A program made the translations under genes and the position numbers. The notes below the pieces were generated by a model that was not told the DNA's origin, did not search any database, and saw only the letters and a list, made by a program, of their open reading frames with translations. 64,000 nucleotides of DNA from Lithodes maja (lineage: Eukaryota > Arthropoda > Malacostraca > Decapoda > Lithodidae): the NCBI GenBank assembly GCA_037953745.1, contig JBAKBP010001612.1:142506-206505 (forward strand). The letters run 5' to 3'. The number at the start of each line of letters is the position of its first letter. The first letter of the stretch is position 1. Below are positions 1 to 10,839 of the stretch, in pieces.

Positions 1-2593
1 GCTTTTGGAACCTCCGCAGGCTATTGAACTTCATGGGTGTGTTCACATTCCGAAGCTTGCATATATTGTAGGCATTCAGAACTGACATGTCCACCATATG
101 CAGAAAGAACTTTTTGTACCATCTGCACGAGGTACGCAGGCAGTCAATGAAGCCTATCTGCATGTCGGACTTGTCCACCAGCCTCATGTTAATGTTGTAG
201 TCCAGGACAGCATCGGGCTTGGTCACCCTGGCCTGGGTGCGGCGATCCACCTTGCCAGTCTCCACAATTTCCCCCTTGTGGATGGTGGTCAGGAGGTTGA
301 CCTTCCGCTGGTCGTGCCAGTGGATAGCCAGAATGGGCCCCGACTTCTTCTTGAACACATCACCTTTTTTGGTCTTTGGAGGGAAAGGTGGCATGCCCTT
401 CCTTTACCCTCGTACTGTGCCTATAGTCCCCGTCTTGCGCTCATGCAGGTACTGTGAGAGAGTGGGGGACGTGTAATAATTGTCCGTGTAGAGGACGTGA
501 TTCTTGTGAAAGTAGCGGTTCATCATGGCTTGCACCACTGCTCCGCCAAAACCAATGAGGGGGTCCACAAGCAAGTCCCCTTCCTTCCCGCTGTAGACCA
601 GGAAGTCCAGGACATAGCCAGTTTGGCAGTCGCACAGCACAAAGAATTTTATGCCAAAGCGATGTCTTTTTGAGGGGATGTACTGCCGGAAGCTGAGTTT
701 TCCCCGGAACAGCACAAGAGACTTGTCAATGACGACCTTGCAGAAGGGCTTGAAGTAGGAGGTGAAGCGTTCTCGCATCATCTCGTACAACGTCCTAATC
801 TTCCACAGCTTGTCTGGGAGGTGGACATCAAGGTTGGTGACAAGATGGAGCGCTGCGAGGATATCAAGGTACCGGTCGCGAGACATATATTTCCCGAAGG
901 CAGGGGTGGATATCAGATCATTGGTGATCCAATAGTCAGGCAACCTATGCTTCTTGACATGAGGCATTAGCATGGTGAGTGCCAGGAACACCATGAACTC
1001 TTTATGAGTCACTGGGGTCCACTGCCTCATGTGGCCCTTGGTCACCTTGCCCAAAAAGTGGACCTGGAATTGGTGCTGCTTATTTGTCTCTTTGACAACA
1101 TAGCCTACCACCTCCTCATCAAAGAAGGCCTCAAATAGTTCGTGTGGTGGAGCATTGGGGCCTGCAGGAAAATTGGGGGTAATGCCTGAACCCTCCAGTA
1201 CCTCATCAAAAGCTGGCACATCAGGGTTGTATCCATCCCCATCAACTACGTCTTGCCACTGAAAAACGTAGAATGGGTCTTGTCTACGCTGACGAGGAGC
1301 TCCAGCTGGTGGCCCAGCACGCCCACGGCCAACTCGGGAGGCGCGTGCCCTAGGGCGGCGAGGGCGTCAGCCAGGGCGGCGGCCAGCTCGACGGGCAGCA
1401 CGACGCCGGGCCAAGCGGATGGGTCGAGGGTCGTCGATGTCCATATAGTCATCGTCAGAGTGGTCATCTTGCCCTGACGGTGGACCTATGTAATCATGGC
1501 CAGAGTCTTCAGAGAGGTACCCTTCATCATCAGTGGCCCCCCACATAATCTGGCGGGGAACCAGTGATGCGTGGGCGGCGTGCGGGTGGGCGAGGTGGGG
1601 AAGGAGTGGCAGGTGAGGCTGTGTCCCCCCGAGGTCCTGGGCTCCTTGGCCTGCGACGAGTGACAGAAAGCAATGTTTCACTGTCACTAGGCCCAGGTAT
1701 TGGTGATGCGAGCTCAAAGACTTCTTCAGGAAGACATGTTGAAGGCGGAAGAGGTGGGGAGGACCGTGGGGAAAGTTGCGGGGACGTATGGCTGGGGCCG
1801 GCAGGGGTGGACGCCGCGGGAGCCTCGAACAAAACTCTCTTACTTTTCTTAATTTTTTTGGTATATTTCCTACCTTTCCCTTTTCGGCAGCAGTATGTCT
1901 CCTGTCGGGGGACCTAGGAGGCAAATAGGCCGAAAGTGGGGGGTCCTCAACCCTTGGCAATGGTGGGGGTGGTGGGGAAGAATGCGGGGCATCCGGGTCA
2001 TCTTGGGTGGCGTGGGTAGCTAAGGGAGACAATGGCGGACGAGAAGGGTCACCACGCTGACCCTCACTCACAGCCTCATCCTCACCAAGTATTTTTGCTT
2101 GTTCCCTAGCTGCCGCGGCCGCCTTCTCAAGTATTTTCTGCTTATACAAGTGTAGCTTGAAAGGCGATTTACCTGGGGAAGGGCTTGGAGTCGTGTCACT
2201 TATGCGAAATTTGGTGAGTGACCTTGAACTCTCCCACTCACTCACTCTCTCAAGTTCACTGTCTTTAGGTAAACCAGCTTCCTCAACAACTGGTACATCA
2301 CCTTCATCACTCTCATCACTGTCATGTTCTCTCGCAAATCCCAGGAATTGCTCTTCTTTCTCACTCTCATGGCCATAATCACTCGACTTATAATTACTGG
2401 AGTCGTCACTGACTATATCATCAACACTATACTTGGCATCAGCACGCTCATATAGTCTCAATGTCGTCTCAATACCTCCGGGAGATAACACATTTAGGCG
2501 ATGGCGTCGGGGTAAGGCGCGACGAACTAGCAAGGGCGTCGTAGGAAGCACGGTATCGGACACAGCGGAATCACTATTTGGCGTACTGTCCAT
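1..2593 (-). pseudogene. piggyBac (PGBD-like) transposase, broken
   Basis: Cut-and-paste transposase of the DDE_Tnp_1_7 family. The likely start is the ATG at 2593-2591 (MDSTPNSDS...), shared with copy 2. About 400 N-terminal residues are acidic, Ser/Pro-rich and probably disordered. The catalytic domain follows: first Asp in VVIDKSL (725-727; the next residue is Lys where copy 2 has Glu), second Asp in LYTDNYYTS (482-484), third in VDKSDMQ (near 164-175). A Trp-His-Asp-Gln-Arg segment (near 330) matches the family. Breaks: a TAA at 404-406 made by one substitution relative to copy 2, and frame changes near 1740-1900. The C-terminal cysteine domain lies beyond the window. No intact product is expected. 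Confidence 0.85.
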
Positions 2594-2787
2594 GGTGGCG
2601 TTGGGGTAGATACTGTTGCTGTGGTGTCGTTTACGCCGGGTGGCACCACCTACTGTCCCATGATACCAAAAATGTACGCGCGGCATTCGAAAGCACGCAT
2701 GCAAGCAATGGGCGTTCAAGAGCCCTTCCGGGTTGCGCGGACCGAGGTTGTTATGGGCGTTCAAGAGCCCTTCCGGGTTGGAGGGGT
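1..2787 (-). mobile_element. piggyBac-type DNA transposon, copy 1 (cut by window start)
   Basis: The element continues beyond base 1. Its right end is at about 2787, where the terminal sequence ending GGAGGGG abuts TTAA (2788-2791), the piggyBac target. The same end in copy 2 (36336) also abuts TTAA and has the form CCC..CCCGG when read inward. Copies 1 and 2 are closely alike throughout, including a duplicated subterminal motif GAGCCCTTCCGGGTT (near 2720 and 2765). The element carries one broken transposase gene on the minus strand and no other gene. Confidence 0.85.
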
Positions 2788-2791
2788 TTAA

Positions 2792-3010
2792 GATAAAATT
2801 AGATACACGTAGGCATATGGACGAGATGGGTTGGGTGTGAGGGGGATCTGTCAGGTGTGGGGCTCTGCAGACCCCCATTTTTCTGACCATTTCGATGAGG
2901 TCAGTCCTAATGGTGTTTTTAAGGTGGGCCTATAATTAGGGTTGGGTGTGACAGGGATCTGCCTTGTGTAGGCCAATCGGCTTTCTGCAGACTCCCATTT
3001 TCTTATGTTC
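2792..3010 (-). repeat. Two tandem LINE/SINE-type 3' tail repeats
   Basis: Two related blocks (about 2816-2880 and 2930-3000) share GGGTTGGGTGTGA, a GGATCTG segment and CTGCAGAC followed by CCCATTTT. Read on the minus strand the second block begins ACATAAGAACATAAGAAAATGGG. From memory this resembles 3' tails common in decapod genomes; that resemblance is unverified. No coding sequence is visible. Confidence 0.5.
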
Positions 3011-3235
3011 TTATGTGCCTGCGATTGCTTTCATGATGTTCAATCTTTGATTGATGTTGTATGTCAGGTAGTCAATGTGATCTTTCCAAGTGAGGAGTGG
3101 AGCATCAAAAATTACTCCAATATATCTGTGGCTCTGCGAAGGAAGCAAATCTCCATTAACCCATCGGATCCGAGGGCCCTCATATGAGGCCAATCGCTCT
3201 GTCCAGGGGTATTTCCGAAAAATGGCAATCTTCAT
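3011..3235 (-). pseudogene. Non-LTR retrotransposon RT fragment (downstream of the catalytic core)
   Basis: A 74-residue open stretch contains HRYIGVIFDAPLLTWKDHID followed by a segment ending LNIMKAIAGT. This is the typical segment after the YADD box in Jockey/CR1-like LINE reverse transcriptases (pattern YLGV.FD..L.W..HI..L......RLN..K). The catalytic RT core and the C-terminal part are missing, so this is a relic. Downstream on its strand it joins the tail repeats at 2792-3010, which may come from another element. No start codon can be justified. Confidence 0.6.
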
Positions 3236-3260
3236 ATATATACTGTATATACTGTATATA

Positions 3261-3300
<40 letters not shown>

Positions 3301-3301
3301 T
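3228..3301. repeat. TA-rich microsatellite (TATACTG / TA repeats)
   Basis: Several TATACTGTA units pass into an uninterrupted TA run of about 40 bp. This is simple-sequence DNA with no other feature. Confidence 0.9.
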
Positions 3302-3456
3302 GTATTTGTTAGTTATTTTGTTAATTAAATGACATTATTTAATTTAATCGTCACACATACACACAAAGTTTTATACAATCACAAATCACAAGGCTATAAC
3401 CATATATTTATTGTGCATTTACGTAAGACTCGATCCAGACTCCAATTTGCAAGGCA

Positions 3457-3460
<4 letters not shown>

Positions 3461-3495
<35 letters not shown>

Positions 3496-3736
3496 CGTCT
3501 GGTTACTTATATAGCGCTCGTTCTCCTCCTTCGAGGATTCACAAGCGCTTGGCTATCTTTTAGTCTACCAGAGACCATTACCCATCCCCCTTGCTCATGG
3601 GAGATGGTAACCGCCGGCTATATCCCAGAAAAACTTTTCAATCTGAGCGGGGATTGAACGCTAGACCTTCAAGATGGGATTCAGGCACGCTATCAACTGA
3701 GCCAGCCGGACGGCTGGCGGTACTATTGCGGAGCGG
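3461..3736 (-). mobile_element. tRNA-derived SINE with (ATT)n tail
   Basis: On the minus strand the head (about 3716-3640) has an A-box-like TGGCTCAGTTGATAGCG and a B-box-like GCGTTCAATCCC at tRNA spacing, so a pol III promoter is likely. The unrelated body runs down to a trinucleotide (ATT)n tail at 3461-3494. Near-matching 20-bp flanks, TCCAATTTGCAAGGCAGGTA (3441-3460) and TCCAATCTGCAAGGTAAGTA (3737-3756), look like a diverged target-site duplication, which fits LINE-mediated insertion. Confidence 0.7.
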
Positions 3737-3756
3737 TCCAATCTGCAAGGTAAGTA

Positions 3757-4274
3757 GTGTAAGAAAGGACCTCTGTATTTAGTACCCTTCAGTACCTGAC
3801 TGGGGTGCGGAGCGGTACTAACCTGCTACTACTGAGTGGTACCGTACTTACTGATTTAGCTTACATGCGGAGCCGTCCAGCTCCCTGAAATAATGGTAGC
3901 CCGGTACATAGGAACTTACCGAAAATGGGAAGACAAAGAATATTTGGTCAGGATGATGTTAGCGGGCGTACCGTCCACTTTGTTTACATACTGTAGTCGA
4001 ACGCTCGCAGTTACCTTTGCATCTAAGCCTAATTTGATTTGACTTTTTATTATGAAATTACCCATGGCCAGCTTGGCCCAGCTGTTATTTGCCCCTTGCT
4101 GGTAATATATATTACAATGACAATAAGTCATGGGGGGTCACTCTTTCCATTCAGGGAGGCACTCGTCACAGGCAGTATTGCCTATTGTCTCCCTCATCCA
4201 CCTAGCAAAAGTAAAAATATACGCAAGTCTTTTAAAGTACAGTACCGTACTAGGCTATATTTGTATGTATATAT
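3757..4274. other. Unassigned spacer
   Basis: I see no gene. A motif close to TGCGGAGC(G/C)GTNC occurs near 3727, 3806 and 3866. A 71-codon minus-strand open frame at 3916-4131 has no recognisable domain and is probably spurious. Confidence 0.4.
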
Positions 4275-4365
4275 AGCCGGTATCACACGAGCGCTCTTTC
4301 ACTCAACATTTATTCTCAACACTGGTCTGGCAGATTACATGGTCAACATATAAAATATTTTGTTT

Positions 4366-5053
4366 ATAGTAGGGTCATTTGCTTGGAATCCGTGACCATT
4401 TTGTTCCTACCTTTTTCTCTCGATGGATTTGACAACCTGAACCATTTTAAAGGAAAATTAGCTCCTATGCCCCTCTGAAAAATGACGGCTAACTCTGCTA
4501 GAGCCCAATATTCAAAATGGCCGCCAACGCCATCTTGAAAAACATGAAATGTAATATCTCTGGCATCAGATGAGCTACAAGGACGAATGAGGTGTCCTTT
4601 TTCACTAATTCTGGCATTACAAATCCACTGGAATGGTTATTGTATTGTATTGTATTGTATATTGTATTGTTATTGTATTGTATTATACTAATTGTACATA
4701 CTAATCTGCCACTTCACTGTCACTACATGATTCACTGTATGAGCCACTATCAGAATCACTGTCCTCACTTTCGCTGCTATCATCACTGTTGTTCTCTGCC
4801 TGCGGTGTATATCTAATATTACTTTTTTACTGTTTCAGATGGATCACATGCCCATCTGATTAAAATCGCCGACTTGTGAAGTGACCGAAATAATGGATAA
4901 TAGAAGAGAGAGTGAAGAGTTACCAGACAAGACATTAAATGAATACGAGTGCATTTTACTCTGTGGTAAGCGATGTACCGCAGATGATCGTTTGGAAAAC
5001 ATTACACCTGAGAAGTGGGAATCCATCTGGGAAAAGTCTTTACAATGGAAGGG
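4366..5053 (+). repeat. Left arm of long inverted repeat
   Basis: The arm is almost identical to the complement of 7458-8148, and both contain an identically translated 74-codon spurious frame. It includes a TATTG-type microsatellite (about 4638-4690) and ends with a copy of the first ~57 codons of the transposase frame (from ATG 4893). It stops abruptly at about 5053, where the 3' part of the broken gene begins in the opposite orientation. Confidence 0.85.
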
Positions 5054-7627
5054 TATCAAGCACTGCGGTGAAATTGGGGAGATGCCGACCATACTTGTTA
5101 TTATCATAGATTTGCATCAAAGGAAGCATGAGCTTGAGTGAGGACTTGAACTCAGTCCAGTTGCTTGTTCTGATTGCATGGATATTTTGAGTTAGAACCT
5201 CAACCATTTCCATGAATGACATCCAGTATTCTGCTTATTCTACCCTCAAAGTCCTTGAAGAGAGCATCAATGAGGTCCTTCAGCTCAGCATTTCTCTCTA
5301 GCTCTGCATGTTCATCTGCAAGTTCCTGTGCATCAATCGGATGTCGAAGCTTGGCAAGGGATGCCTTTACTTCTTCAGATAGAGGGGAATCTTCCAAACG
5401 TTTGTCTATGACATGGTAGACCAGAGTCTCGTAGAATAGTCGCAAGCAGCGAACCCCACGCTTAACATGTTTTCCACGAAGGGCCTGATCAACAGACCCG
5501 TCTGCTATAACACCAGCTGCCACCAACACATCTGAGATGCCAGATCCCTTAAACCTCTTGTATATAGTGTAGATGAACGACATTTGGATGTGGAAGGGTG
5601 CCATGAATGGTAAGATTTTGCTGAACAGCTCAGCATTCTCACTTTTCAACTCTAGCATGAGCACGTAGACAGGATGATCACCAACAATTATTGCAAAAGG
5701 CATCTTTTTTTCTTCGATTGATTTTGCAAGCTTACACATCACATCATTGAGAATTGTCTTACTGGGTGGGTTGGGATAGGTCATGTGGTATATTGCTCGA
5801 CTCTTCTCATCTGCATTTGACATGCTGGCGTGAAACCCTGAAAACCCAGGCACAGTCTGTTCTTCTGGCTTAGGTCTCGTTCGGTCATCTTGCGCCCTGG
5901 CCAATGCATGGATCACACCACAAATTCTTTGCACCGATGTGTCAGGAGGAGGAGTACTTTGATCAGCTGGTGGCTTCCTGAGAGGTGGTTCCCCACGCTT
6001 CGCTGTCTTGTATGGGTTGACTTTTTGCATTTCACTTCCGAGCTCTTTGAGAGTTGTCGAGAGGTTTGATACAAAGTTGGCACCGGGAACTGGTCTATCC
6101 TCGTGATTCTCGGAAGGAAGTTCTGTAACAAATGATTCTGGCTGCACAAACATGACATTAGTGTGGTGTGACTGGCCAGCACCGGTCAGTGTGTCGCTCT
6201 TGAAGTCATCGTTGTCGACTATAGCGATAGCAGGCTTACCCTCAGCTAGTTCGAAGGGGCAATCAGATGAGCACTTGAGGTCATTGACCACCCAAAAATC
6301 TCGCAGCATAAGTACGTCATTGTAACTGATGCCCAGTCCATCTTTGTGCATTATGTCGACTATCTCCCTACTCTTGGTCAGTCCATGTAGCAAGACAGAG
6401 AGATTTATCTCAAATGCAGTGCATTTTCCAGTGATGTAGCTTGTGAGGATAGATGCAATCGATCGGACGGATGGACTGTCATCAATTGCAGACTTATTTG
6501 GGTGTTTCAGCCATGTGAGCAGCTTCAGCAGGAGCTCACTGAGGTCTTCTCTCTCCAACTCGTGTATATATGGGAGCCAGGGAATAGTATTTGTCCTGAT
6601 GACTTGCTCTTTGAGTCGTGCTGCAACATTCATCACCAACTGATCATTGCTGACACCCAATGAAGATATTGCCGCCTCGATGTATGTACCTGCTGCTGTT
6701 GTATCATATACCAGTTCACTCACATTCTTTTGAATGCATTCATGAAATCCGATGTCTTCCCCAAATTCATTGACGAGAATTTCCTTTAAGTAGCTGGATT
6801 TGACTACTGAGTTATGTCAGTGATTTGAGATAATGCGCTTATAGTCCTGCAGCAGGCCTTGCAGTGTGCGAATTTCATGGTCTTTGAAGATGACTTGACG
6901 AATATGATGAAAGAAGAGAGCTTGGGCCTCTCGGAGGTTTACACGCTGCAGATGTTGAGTGCTTTCATCTGAAAGGGGCTTGTGGTCGCTTACATATTTG
7001 CGCCAGCACGCACGATTGTAGCGGATTTCCAACCCAAATGCTGTTTGACTATCTGGGATGGATGCAATCAGAGTGTCAAGTCTCAATCTCATGACCTCAT
7101 CTTCCAGACGGACAGTATGTAACTTGAATTTAGTCCAGGCATCTACTGTTGATAGGAGTAAAATCTGCTTGTCACGATCACTACTCTTGTATGCCCCTTT
7201 CATGCACCACACATATAGAGTCTTATCGTGAAGGACACCCATACTGGAGCGGAGCCTTTTAGGTGCACTGGCCTCTGGGGAAGGGTCTTGTTGATCTGAT
7301 GCTTCATCTCTTTCAAGACGTTCCTCGGATTTGTGTTTGCGTTTTTCGGCTTGAGAGAGCCGATAATGATGCGTAACAAGTGCTATGCATGTGGTGACCC
7401 TTTGGTCCCTTCTCCCAATCCACATTTTCATGTATATGTTGAAACTTATCAAGTTCTTTCCATTGTAAAGACTTTTCCCGGATGGATTCCCACTTCTCAG
7501 GTGTAATGTTTTCCAAACGATCATCTGCGGTACATCGCTTACCACAGAGTAAAATGCACTCGTATTCATTTAATGTGTTGTCTGGTAACTCTTCACTCTC
7601 TCTTCTATTATTCATTATTTCGGTCAC
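5054..7627 (-). pseudogene. Putative transposase of an uncharacterised invertebrate transposon family
   Basis: Reading down from ATG 7627, the N-terminal part has paired Cys/His groups (ECILLCGKRC, then HMHSTCY) suggesting a zinc-binding domain. A frameshift near 7340-7370 moves to the frame open from 7569. It continues through RYNRACWRKY to a TGA at 6817-6819, and the same frame resumes to 5200. Conserved-looking segments are LLHGLTKSREIVDIMH, AIAIVDNDDF, VGDHPVYVLMLEL and RGKHVKRGVRCLRLFYE. The Asp in VDNDD and in GDHP and a later Glu could be DDE-type catalytic residues, which is inference. The frame changes again near 5222 and the C-terminus is lost at the left arm. I recall similar multicopy proteins in cnidarian and mollusc genomes but cannot name a superfamily. 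Confidence 0.6.
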
Positions 7628-8148
7628 TTCACAAGTCGGCGATTTTCATCAGATGGGCATGCGATCCATCTGAAACAGTAAAAAAGTAATATTAGATATA
7701 CACCGCAGGCAGAGAACAACAGTGATGATAGCAGCGAAAGTGAGGACAGTGATTCTGATAGTGGCTCATACAGTGAATCATGTAGTGACAGTGAAGTGGC
7801 AGATTAGTATGTACAATTAGTATAATACAATACAATAACAATACAATATACAATACAATACAATACAATAACCATTCCAGTGGATTTGTAATGCCAGAAT
7901 TAGTGAAAAAGGACACCTCATTCGTCCTTGTAGCTCATCTGATGCCAGAGATATTACCGGTACATTTCATGTTTTTCAAGATGGCGTTGGTGGCCATTTT
8001 GAATATTGGGCTCTAGCAGAGTTAGCCGTCATTTTTCAGAGGGGCATAGGAGCTAATTTTCCTTTAAAATGGTTCAGGTTGTCAAATCCATCGAGAGAAA
8101 AAGGTAGGAACAAAATGGCCACGGATGCCAAGCAAATGACCCTACTAT
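7458..8148 (-). repeat. Right arm of long inverted repeat
   Basis: Complement of 4366-5053 with very few differences (for example AAC versus AAG in the fourth line of the coding part and small substitutions near 7960-8100). It contains the probable 5' UTR and start of the transposase gene. Confidence 0.85.
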
Positions 8149-8331
8149 TACCTAAATTTATCTATCATCAGTCTAGTTTCCGATACCAGTGAAAACTATT
8201 CCAGAAAAATGTTGATTATCTAATGTTGACTATAAAAGCTCTCGTGTGATACCGGCTTAAGGTATGCATTGTAGTGAACAGATAGTGTAGTGAATTGTTA
8301 TATTAATTGCCAGGTGTATGAGATAATCAGC

Positions 8332-8469
8332 ATGGAAGGCGAGGGGAGTAAGTTGGTGGCTGTGGTGAAGAAGGAGTATCATCTAACACCGGAGGAAAAA
8401 CGGAGTGTCTTGAAGACCTTAAATAAACTGTCTAAGGGCAATGACACTTTGGCTGTAGCTGTATTAGAG
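8332..8469 (+). CDS. Possible first coding exon of an unidentified host gene
   Basis: ATG at 8332 opens 46 codons ending VLE, followed directly by GTAAGT, a strong splice donor consensus (8470-8475). The peptide (start MEGEGSKLVAVVKKEY, then LTPEEKRSVLKTLNKLSKG) is Lys/Glu-rich and probably helical, with no domain I recognise. The exon ends in phase 0. No acceptor or second exon can be identified; a BEL/Pao element begins 390 bp downstream. It could equally be chance or part of an unrecognised transposon. Confidence 0.25.
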
Positions 8470-8858
8470 GTAAGTGTGTGTGTGTGTGTGTGGGGGGGGG
8501 GGGAAATCATAACTAATATCATTGTAAAGTCATCTGCATATTAACATAAGGGTCAAGTCACGCGGTAACGGAGTTACATAGCCAGTACATAATTTATTCT
8601 AATAAGGTTCAGTTTTTTATCTAAGCCACTTACATGTTAATGAAATACATAACATTTTAGGACCTGATGAGCACTTCAACCACATGCAAAATTATATGGT
8701 TTAAACTTAATAAATCTTCAAGTGATGATGAATTTATAACTTCTCAGTAACTTACCCAAATACAATACACACAAATTGTTAGATCATGCGGTTCTCTCAT
8801 TCAAATGGTGACAAATGACATTTCATGTTGGTTTATATTTCTCTAGCTACTTCCTACC
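8470..8858. other. Unassigned sequence with TG/G run
   Basis: Begins with a (TG)n and poly-G tract (8475-8503), then AT-rich sequence with no coding or repeat signal I can support. It ends with CTACC (8854-8858), the target-site duplication of the next element. Confidence 0.4.
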
Positions 8859-9526
8859 TGTCCATACTTAGTGTACTCAAACTAGTATGAACAGTCTCGA
8901 TGTTACGTAATCTGGGTTGATGTAGCGTTACGTATAATTCCGTAGTCTTAAGTTAAACGCTTCCATAACCTTGGTCGAACGTTCCATGATTGGGTAGAAT
9001 ATATTATTCTATAGTAGTATATGGGAAAGTATTGTAGGATTATAATTCCCATATATATATATATATATATATATATTTAAGATTGTTTATAAGTATCTCA
9101 TTGTAAAGAAGATGGGATACATTTTCCATATGTTATGCGCATGCGCGGTATGTCACGACAGAGACGAACATACCGCGCTCGCCACTCTCCAACCAACCTC
9201 CGTCCCAGCTACACACGCTAAGCCTTCTTTCCATAGTTACTTCACCAGGTGTTTTCGCTTCACTTTTCATCTCATACTCCATATAGTCACTACATCATTA
9301 TCTTTGTTAATTAGCACAACTTAACGTAAATATCTAGCCTATCCTAGCCTATTGTAGCCTCTTTTCATACGCTGTTTACCTTACTAACCACTTCAAGTCA
9401 TCTAGCCTATTTTCCGTCATCCTCCAATCACCAGCTGAGTTCATCAAAGGGTAATTATATATTTCTATATGGTTAATGTTCCTTTAATATCAATAATATA
9501 CAGTCCACTTATCTAAATTAACCATA
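8859..9526 (+). repeat. Left LTR of BEL/Pao element
   Basis: Starts TGTCCATACT and ends AACCATA, and matches 16103-16768 almost base for base. Visible differences are a C/T at about 9232 and the length of an internal TA microsatellite (about 9050-9077). The short open frame at 9112-9324 lies wholly within the LTR and is not a gene. Confidence 0.95.
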
Positions 9527-9530
9527 TAAT

Positions 9531-9544
9531 TGGTCCTTCGAACC
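9531..9544 (+). promoter_or_regulatory. Primer-binding site of BEL/Pao element
   Basis: TGGTCCTTCGAACC lies 4 bp after the left LTR. Its complement, GGTTCGAAGGACCA, has the form of a tRNA T-arm plus acceptor end with CCA, so it should prime minus-strand DNA synthesis. The tRNA identity is not determined. Confidence 0.85.
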
Positions 9545-10839
9545 TTTCACTAGTTTGCTCCCCCCCCCTGTTTTTGTTGGGGTGTTATTCGGCGGTCGGT
9601 AGTTGCCTTGCTTGGAGTGGGGCTGGCCTATCCCTGTTTTTTGTCATGAGTCTTACTACGTCCTCCTGGCCCCGGTCTTTTTGGCCCCATGGGGCTGTCG
9701 GGTTTTTTTCGTCCGCTCTTTGCTCTGGCCGCCCCAGGTGCCTGACCACCAGTGGGACAGGATGTGGAAACTAGTGGATAGGTCAGGGCTGCGACGGGAG
9801 TTTTACCCAGAATGAAAGTTATAAATCTGATTCAGTACAGTACTCAAAACAATAATTAGCCTACTTTAAATGCTTTTTCGGGCTCATTACATACTACTTT
9901 AGCCCTAGAAAATATTGCACAATTGGCACGGCATTAAGATTAAATTCATTCATACTGTACTGTATTTTAAATTTAATCTATATTTAATTTATATCTAGAT
10001 CAAAATTATACTGAAAAATAACTTCTTTAAAATTTAAAGTTTATTCATTCACATATCTTTCTAAATTCTACTCTCGTCGTGTGCCCTGAAGGCGGGGTAA
10101 TATGATAGCTGATAGGCTGAGTGTGTGTTAATCCAACTCAAAACTTTTTTCCTTGTGACTTCTTAAGATGAACTTTCTTGTGTACAATTTTCACATTTAT
10201 TAACTCCTTCAGACTCATATGACGCAGAGGTTGCCAGATTAGCAATAAGAAATAGAGTTCTCTCACTCTTATAATTACCTCTCCAAAATTAGTTTTCTGC
10301 CCACAACTTACTCAAAGACAACTGCATAGGTTGAAGTAACTAAACTAAAGGTTTCTAAATACCCCTGATGGTAACAAAGACTTTAAAGTATCCCCAATAG
10401 GCTCAAAATTGCGTCATATGTCGGAGAGGGTTAAATTAATAATATAGAATTAGCGGTACCCATTGCGTTTAGCCTGTTTCATATACCCTATAGGCTCACA
10501 CTCTTCTTTACTATTATAACTTTAAACGGTACTGCTATTTTTGACATCTGGAGACCTTTGGCCTATACTGTATTGTACTAAATTTCCCTCCCGACTTTTC
10601 TTAACTTATGGCGTAATGAATCTATAATTTCATAACTATTACGTAAGGAGTTAAAATGAAATGCTCCAGATTGCTTGTCTACATTGCGCACAATTCTTAT
10701 TCTGCATTTCGTGAGGGTGTTTTATTTTCGGCTCACGATTTAATTTGATATCTCGGAGTACTGTATTGTTGGCCGCAACTTATTCGGTCTGGCATTATTA
10801 GTTTGATTTAGCGTAATTAGAATTCCTTCCTGTATAATC
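9545..10839 (+). other. BEL/Pao 5' untranslated leader
   Basis: About 1.3 kb between the primer site and the Gag start. It is AT-rich with a poly-C/T-rich opening. I see no credible reading frame or inserted repeat. Confidence 0.6.

Larger units (their letters stand above)
4275..8257 (-). mobile_element. DNA transposon with long terminal inverted repeats, superfamily unassigned
   Basis: The outermost 17 bp are inverted copies: AGCCGGTATCACACGAG at 4275-4291 and its complement at 8241-8257. About 90-110 bp of diverged sequence follows on each side, then near-identical arms of about 690 bp (4366-5053 and 7458-8148). A single broken coding region lies between them on the minus strand. No convincing target-site duplication is visible, since TATA on the left and TTAA on the right do not match. 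The inner pair of arms could instead be a separate element nested in an older one. Confidence 0.7.

Noticed and set aside
1253..1477. Plus-strand frame opposite the piggyBac gene (and 1564-1917, 34827-35051, 35137-35490)
   Set aside because: Antisense shadows of the GC-rich transposase N-terminal region.
3916..4131. 71-codon minus-strand frame
   Set aside because: No motif, no splice or promoter context, length expected by chance.
4592..4816. Identical 74-codon frames at 4592-4816 and 7692-7916
   Set aside because: These are mirror copies within the inverted arms, with low-complexity TATTG repeats. No gene evidence.
9112..9324. 70-codon frame, repeated at 16354-16566
   Set aside because: Lies wholly inside both BEL/Pao LTRs, so its duplication only reflects the LTRs.
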